Shown here piece by piece: positions 24,160 through 28,227 of a stretch of 28,227 nt of DNA; position 1 is the stretch's first letter, and each line of letters opens with the position of its first letter. Source of the DNA: Pseudomonadota bacterium (GTDB lineage: Bacteria > Pseudomonadota > Alphaproteobacteria > Acetobacterales > Acetobacteraceae). The stretch covers positions 1 to 28,227 of the forward strand of contig JAJZVE010000002.1 in the NCBI GenBank assembly GCA_021845835.1, written 5' to 3'. The notes beneath the pieces are model-generated. The model was not told the DNA's origin, did no database searches, and saw only the letters and a list, made by a program, of their open reading frames with translations. The position numbers and the translations under genes are program-made.

Positions 24160-25152
24160 ATGCGAATGGTTATGACGGACGAGAGCAGACTCTCGACGCG
24201 CGAGGAGCAGGCGCGGCGTCTCGCCGAAACGATGAAACGCCAGTTGGGCGCGTTCTGCGGCTTGCTCGCCGAGCCCGACCTGGTCGAGCTGATGCTGAAT
24301 GCCGACGGCACGATCTGGGCCGACCGGCTCGGCCAGGGCATGAGTCCCGCCGGAAGCTTGCCGGCGGCATCGGCGGAGTCCTTCATCGGCACGGTGGCCT
24401 CGACGCTGCGCAGCACCGTCACCCGCGACAACCCGATCCTGGAATGCGAGCTGCCCGCCGAGCCGCCGTTCGACGGATCGCGCTTCGAGGCGCTCATCCC
24501 GCCGATCGTCACCGCACCGGTATTCACCGTCCGGCGCAAGGCCTCGGCGGTGTTCCGGCTCGCCGAGTATGAACGCCAGGGCATCATGTCGGCGCGGCAG
24601 CGGGCTGCGATCGAGGCCGCGGTCGCCGAGCGGCGGAACATCCTGGTTGTCGGCGGCACCGGCACCGGCAAGACCACGCTGACCAATGCCATCATCGAGC
24701 ACATGGTGCAGGCCGCGCCGCAGCACCGTCTCGTCATCATCGAGGACACCAGCGAGCTGCAATGCACCGCCCGGAACGCGGTGATGATGCGGTCAACCGA
24801 CACGGTGGGCATGCAGCGCCTGCTGAAGGCGACCATGCGACTGCGCCCCGACCGCATCATCGTGGGCGAGGTGCGCGGCGGCGAGGCGCTGTCACTGCTC
24901 AAGGCCTGGAACACCGGGCACCCCGGCGGCGTCTGCACCGTCCACGCCAACCACGCGCGGGCCGGGCTGCAACGGGTCGAGCAACTGATCGCCGAGGTCA
25001 GCCAGACGCCGATGCGGCCGCTGATTGCGGAGGCGGTTAACCTGATCGTCTCCATCGTCAAGACCGATTCCCCACCTGGACGCCGGATCGACGAGGCGGT
25101 CGCCGTCACCGGATTCCGGGACGGTGCCTACCAGTTTGCCAACGCGGAGTGA
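24160..25152 (+). CDS. trbB: Conjugal transfer ATPase TrbB (VirB11 family)
   Basis: The 330-aa protein has the size and layout of TrbB. The N-terminal domain (about 1-130) contains ELMLNADGTIWADRLG. The ATPase domain has the Walker A GGTGTGKTT (K171), the Asp box IIEDTSELQC, the Walker B-like RIIVGEVRGGEAL and the His box TGHPGGVCTVHAN. VirB11-type hexamers sit at the inner-membrane base of type IV secretion systems and switch them between pilus building and DNA transfer. The start is ATG 24160 with AGG upstream; ATG 24169 and 24172 are also in frame. The stop overlaps trbC by 4 bases. It is the first gene of the trb operon in this window. Confidence 0.96.
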   Translation: MRMVMTDESRLSTREEQARRLAETMKRQLGAFCGLLAEPDLVELMLNADGTIWADRLGQGMSPAGSLPAASAESFIGTVASTLRSTVTRDNPILECELPAEPPFDGSRFEALIPPIVTAPVFTVRRKASAVFRLAEYERQGIMSARQRAAIEAAVAERRNILVVGGTGTGKTTLTNAIIEHMVQAAPQHRLVIIEDTSELQCTARNAVMMRSTDTVGMQRLLKATMRLRPDRIIVGEVRGGEALSLLKAWNTGHPGGVCTVHANHARAGLQRVEQLIAEVSQTPMRPLIAEAVNLIVSIVKTDSPPGRRIDEAVAVTGFRDGAYQFANAE

Positions 25153-25502
25153 GTCCTGTGTCCTTGCCGACCTTTTCCCTGCGGCAGTCATGGTTACCGC
25201 TGCTGCTGTTCGCCCTGGCGGTGGCGATCGCCGCCCACCCGCTGACCGCGCACGCGGCGACCGCCGGCGGCGGTGCCCTGCCCTGGGATACGCCGCTGAC
25301 CATGCTGCGCAACGACATCACCGGGCCAGTCGCCTTCACCATTTCGTTGCTTGCCATGGTCGCCTGCGGCGCGGCGTTGGTGTTCGGTGGCGAGATCAAC
25401 GAGTTCGTCCGCCGTATCATCATGCTGGTCCTGGTCTGCGCCTTCATCGTCGGCGTGACCAACCTCGCCTCGGCACTCGGTATCGCCGGAGCTGTGGTGT
25501 GA
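25149..25502 (+). CDS. trbC: Conjugal transfer pilin TrbC (VirB2 family)
   Basis: The 117-aa pilin precursor starts at GTG 25149, overlapping the trbB stop by 4 bases. A long leader with a hydrophobic stretch (about residues 15-29) ends near AHAATAGGG, as expected for VirB2/TrbC prepilin cleavage. Two hydrophobic helices follow (about 57-80, ITGPVAFTISLLAMVACGAALVFGG, and about 88-115, IIMLVLVCAFIVGVTNLASALG) joined by the basic loop INEFVRR. TrbC pilins polymerise into the conjugative pilus. The identity comes from this two-helix form together with its place between trbB and trbD. Confidence 0.93.
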   Translation: MSPVSLPTFSLRQSWLPLLLFALAVAIAAHPLTAHAATAGGGALPWDTPLTMLRNDITGPVAFTISLLAMVACGAALVFGGEINEFVRRIIMLVLVCAFIVGVTNLASALGIAGAVV

Positions 25503-25783
25503 GCCTGCGCCGGCTTCCCTTCCACCGCGTCCTACATCGTACGCCCTCGTTCCTGGGGGCGGAGCGGGAGCCAGCGCTGATGGCGGCGATCGTGGCCGGC
25601 GGCCTCGCCGTCTCCGGCATGAACGCCGTCTCCTTCGTGGTCGCCGGGGCGCTGTGGCTGGCCGCCCTTCCCGCCCTGCGCTGGATGGCCAAAGCCGACC
25701 GGCAGATGACCAAGGTCTACCTCCGCCACCTCCGCTACCGCGGTTACTACCCGGCTCGGTCGCGGCCCTGGCGGGAGGCGTAG
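25499..25783 (+). CDS. trbD: Conjugal transfer protein TrbD (VirB3 family)
   Basis: The 94-aa protein starts at GTG 25499, overlapping the trbC stop by 4 bases; the open frame runs farther upstream but only through trbC in another frame. The N-terminus (RRLPFHRVLHRTPSFLGAEREP, about 4-25) and two close hydrophobic segments (about 30-46 and 49-60) are typical of TrbD/VirB3, which assembles with the VirB4-type ATPase. The C-terminal part is basic (MTKVYLRHLRYRGYYPARSRP). The next gene, trbE, begins 5 bases after its stop. Confidence 0.92.
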   Translation: MSLRRLPFHRVLHRTPSFLGAEREPALMAAIVAGGLAVSGMNAVSFVVAGALWLAALPALRWMAKADRQMTKVYLRHLRYRGYYPARSRPWREA

Positions 25784-25788
25784 GGCTC

Positions 25789-28191
25789 ATGTTGGCGCTG
25801 AAGACGTTCCGCGATACCGCGGCCGGGCTGCCCGACCTACTGAACTGGAGCCACCTGGTCGACAGCGGCATCGTGCTCTGCAAGGACGGCTCACTGCTCG
25901 CCGGCTGGTTCTACCGCGCCCCGGACATCGCCAGTTCCACCGACGCCGAGCGCAACTGGCTGTCGGGCCGGGTGAACGCCGCCTTGGCGCGGCTCGGCGC
26001 CGGCTGGGCGTCCTGGGTAGACGCCGTGCGTCTGCCGTCGGTCAGCTACCCGGCGCCAGAGCGGTCCCATTTCCCCGATGCGGTGTCGCGGCTGGTGGAT
26101 GCCGAACGCCGGACGCAGTTCCTGCGGGAAGGCACGCACTACGAGGGCGAATACGCCCTCATCGTCCAGTTCACCCCACCGCTGCGCCGCAAGAGCAAGG
26201 TCGCGGACCTCATCTACGATGACGATCCTGCCGAGGCGACCAGCCCGGCCAGCCGGATCCTGGAGCAATTCAGGAAGGCGCTGGCCGACCTCGAGGACGC
26301 GATCGGTGACGCCGTCCATCTGCGCCGGATGACCAGCTACACGCATCACTGTGCCGCTGGCCGGGCGCATCTGCGCGACCACTTGGTGAACTACCTGCAC
26401 TTCGCGCTGACCGGCGAGGAGGTCGCGCTCAACATCCCGCCGGCCGGCGCCTATCTGGATGCCGTCATCGGCGGGCGCGAGTTGTGGCCCGGCGATACGC
26501 CGCGGTTGGGCAGCGCGCTGGAGGGCCGGTTCATCTGCTGTGTGGCCATCGAGGGTTTCCCGCAGGAGTCGTTTCCCGGAATCCTCGACGCGTTGGACCA
26601 TCTGGCGATCCCGTTCCGCTGGTCCACCCGTATGATCTACCTGGACCAGCACGAAACGCTCGCGGAGCTGCGCAAATTCCGCCGCAAGTGGAAGCAGCAG
26701 GTGCGCGGCTTCTGGACCCAGGTGTTCAAAACCCAAGGCGGCTCGGTGAACGAGGATGCGTTGCTGATGGCGAGTCAGGCCGATGCCGCCATTGCGGAGG
26801 CCAGCTCGGCGCTCGTCGCCTTCGGCTACTACACCCCGGTCATCGTCCTGATGGACCGCGACCGGGCGGCGCTGATCGAGAACGCGCACCTCGTCGTCAG
26901 GGAGATCATGCGCGAAGGCTTTTCCGCCCGCATCGAGACGGTGAACACGACCGAGGCCTGGCTCGGCAGCCTGCCCGGGCACACGGTGCCGAATGTCCGC
27001 CGGCCGATGATCCACACCGGCAACCTGGCCGACCTGCTGCCGCTGGCGGGGGTCTGGACAGGGCGCGAGGATAATCCGTGCCCCTTTTACCCTGCCGGCT
27101 CGCCGCCGCTGCTGCACGCGGCCACGGCTGGCGGGACGCCGTTCCGGATCAGCCTGCATGTCGGTGATGTCGGGCACAGCCTGATTTTCGGACCCACCGG
27201 AGCCGGCAAGTCGGTGCTGCTGTGCATGATCGCGCTGCAGGCCCTGCGCTACCCGAGTGCGACCATCTGCGCCTTCGACAAGGGCCGGTCGATGTGGGCG
27301 ACGGTGCGGGCCTGCGGCGGCCGCCACTACGACGTAGCCGGCGAGGGCGCCGGTCCCGCCTTCTGCCCACTCTCCATCCTGGAGACCGAGGCGGATTTCG
27401 CCTGGGCCGAGGACTGGGTCGCCACCTGCTTCGAGTTACAGGCCGGCCGACCGCCCCAGCCGCACGAGCGCGAGGCCATCCATCGCGCCATGACGCTGCT
27501 GCGGGAGGCGAACGACCGCACGCTGACGCATTTCGTGGCGCAGGTGCAGGACGAGGCGATCCGGGCGGCGCTGCGCACCTACACGTTGGAAGGCACGCTT
27601 GGCCGGCTGCTGGATGCGGAAGCCGACGGACTGACCGAAGCACCGTTCCTGGTCTTCGAGATCGAGGACCTGATGGCGATGGGGGAGCGGACCCTGATCC
27701 CGGTGCTGCTCTACCTGTTCCGCCGCTTCGAGCGGTCGCTGAAGGGCCAGCCAGCCTATCTGCTGCTCGATGAGGCCTGGGTGATGCTGGGGCACCCAGT
27801 GTTCCGGGCAAAAATCCGCGAATGGCTGAAGGTGCTGCGCAAGGCCAACTGCGCCGTGGTGTTAGCAACGCAATCCCTCTCGGATGCGGCCCGCTCCGGC
27901 ATCCTGGATGTGCTGATCGAGTCCTGCCCGACCAAGATTTTCCTGCCGAATGAGGAGGCGGCTACGGCGGGAACGCCGGAGCACCCCGGGCCGCGCGACC
28001 TGTACGCCGCGATGGGCCTGAACGACACGCAGATCGAGATCATCCGCACCGCTACCAAGAAGCGGCACTACTACCTGGTTTCGCCGGAGGGACGGCGGCT
28101 GTTCGATCTCGGCCTCGGGCCGGTCGCGCTGGAGCTATGGCCGAACCTGGGTGATGGCGGCCTGAGGAAGGTGGCGTATCGAGGCGGGTGA
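25789..28191 (+). CDS. trbE: Conjugal transfer ATPase TrbE (VirB4 family)
   Basis: The 800-aa protein starts at ATG 25789 (MLALKTFRD), 5 bases after trbD; the open frame upstream lies inside trbD. The N-terminal CagE/VirB4 domain (about 1-400) includes LCKDGSLLAGWFYRAPD and FRRKWKQQVRGFWTQVF. The C-terminal ATPase domain has Walker A GPTGAGKS (468-475) and Walker B YLLLDEAW (D661, E662), followed by the VirB4 motif ATQSLSDA. Length is normal for TrbE. VirB4 proteins power substrate transfer and pilus assembly. After its stop, GAAGGAG at 28212-28218 is a strong ribosome site for a gene starting just past the window, expected to be trbJ from the conserved trb order. Confidence 0.96.
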   Translation: MLALKTFRDTAAGLPDLLNWSHLVDSGIVLCKDGSLLAGWFYRAPDIASSTDAERNWLSGRVNAALARLGAGWASWVDAVRLPSVSYPAPERSHFPDAVSRLVDAERRTQFLREGTHYEGEYALIVQFTPPLRRKSKVADLIYDDDPAEATSPASRILEQFRKALADLEDAIGDAVHLRRMTSYTHHCAAGRAHLRDHLVNYLHFALTGEEVALNIPPAGAYLDAVIGGRELWPGDTPRLGSALEGRFICCVAIEGFPQESFPGILDALDHLAIPFRWSTRMIYLDQHETLAELRKFRRKWKQQVRGFWTQVFKTQGGSVNEDALLMASQADAAIAEASSALVAFGYYTPVIVLMDRDRAALIENAHLVVREIMREGFSARIETVNTTEAWLGSLPGHTVPNVRRPMIHTGNLADLLPLAGVWTGREDNPCPFYPAGSPPLLHAATAGGTPFRISLHVGDVGHSLIFGPTGAGKSVLLCMIALQALRYPSATICAFDKGRSMWATVRACGGRHYDVAGEGAGPAFCPLSILETEADFAWAEDWVATCFELQAGRPPQPHEREAIHRAMTLLREANDRTLTHFVAQVQDEAIRAALRTYTLEGTLGRLLDAEADGLTEAPFLVFEIEDLMAMGERTLIPVLLYLFRRFERSLKGQPAYLLLDEAWVMLGHPVFRAKIREWLKVLRKANCAVVLATQSLSDAARSGILDVLIESCPTKIFLPNEEAATAGTPEHPGPRDLYAAMGLNDTQIEIIRTATKKRHYYLVSPEGRRLFDLGLGPVALELWPNLGDGGLRKVAYRGG

Positions 28192-28211
28192 CGAGCCTGC
28201 CAGAACCTCCC

Positions 28212-28218
28212 GAAGGAG
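28212..28218 (+). promoter_or_regulatory. Ribosome-binding site of the next gene (probably trbJ)
   Basis: GAAGGAG lies 21 bases after the trbE stop and 9 bases before the window end. The standard trbBCDEJ order predicts trbJ; its start codon is not in the window. Confidence 0.5.
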
Positions 28219-28227
28219 CGATACGCC

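Noticed and set aside
25654..25788. In-frame extension of trbE
   Set aside because: It overlaps trbD in another frame, and ATG 25789 gives the normal TrbE N-terminus and spacing.

Overview
The window is GC-rich and almost fully coding. It looks like a metal-resistance island from an alphaproteobacterium, joined on its right to the start of a conjugative-transfer (trb) operon. Acetobacteraceae-type organisms such as Acidiphilium or Roseomonas relatives are my best guess, from overall protein style, GC bias and the TrbBCDE order. That is inference, because there is no rRNA or other phylogenetic marker.

Layout. (1) 1-4936, plus strand: a copper-handling operon with a multicopper oxidase (5' end outside the window), a DUF411 metal-binding protein, a Met-rich secreted peptide, an ScsB/DsbD-like thiol transporter and an SCO1/SenC copper chaperone. 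It ends against a dead MerR gene (4948-5232, minus). (2) 5235-9605, minus strand: DUF305 protein, MFS transporter, an unknown exported protein and an ABC1/UbiB-type kinase. (3) 9890-13049: a CsoR-type copper sensor and a small secreted Cys/His protein (minus), divergent from a Cu(I) P1B-ATPase with YHS and HMBD N-terminal metal domains (plus). (4) 13161-17154, plus strand: a run of poorly characterised membrane and periplasmic genes (DUF2933-YHS protein, DUF5676, PHA-synthase-like hydrolase, DUF2933, ICMT-like methyltransferase, Spy/CpxP-like chaperone and a 43-aa membrane miniprotein), preceded by an FNR-type box. (5) 17587-21459: a CadR/PbrR-like MerR regulator divergent from a Zn/Cd/Pb P1B-ATPase, with a perfect dyad operator between them, then a zinc-ribbon protein and a UPF0114 membrane protein. 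(6) 21805-22803: a Gly/Asn-rich beta-solenoid-like protein. (7) 23345-28191: two XRE-type regulators with a terminator and a strong hairpin, then trbB, trbC, trbD and trbE. The operon probably continues with trbJ past the window end.

How the genes fit together. The left and middle parts make a layered defence against copper: cytoplasmic sensing (CsoR), export (the copper ATPase), oxidation of Cu(I) in the periplasm (multicopper oxidase), Met/His-rich buffering (secreted peptide, DUF305, Spy-like protein) and repair of thiol damage (ScsB-like, SCO). The MerR/ATPase pair covers divalent soft metals. The trb genes suggest that the island rides on, or has inserted next to, a conjugative element. 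The most interesting parts are the uncharacterised 13.1-17.2 kb module, the Met-rich secreted peptide, the decayed MerR copy whose deletion mechanism can be read from the sequence, and the regulatory hairpin in front of the trb regulator.
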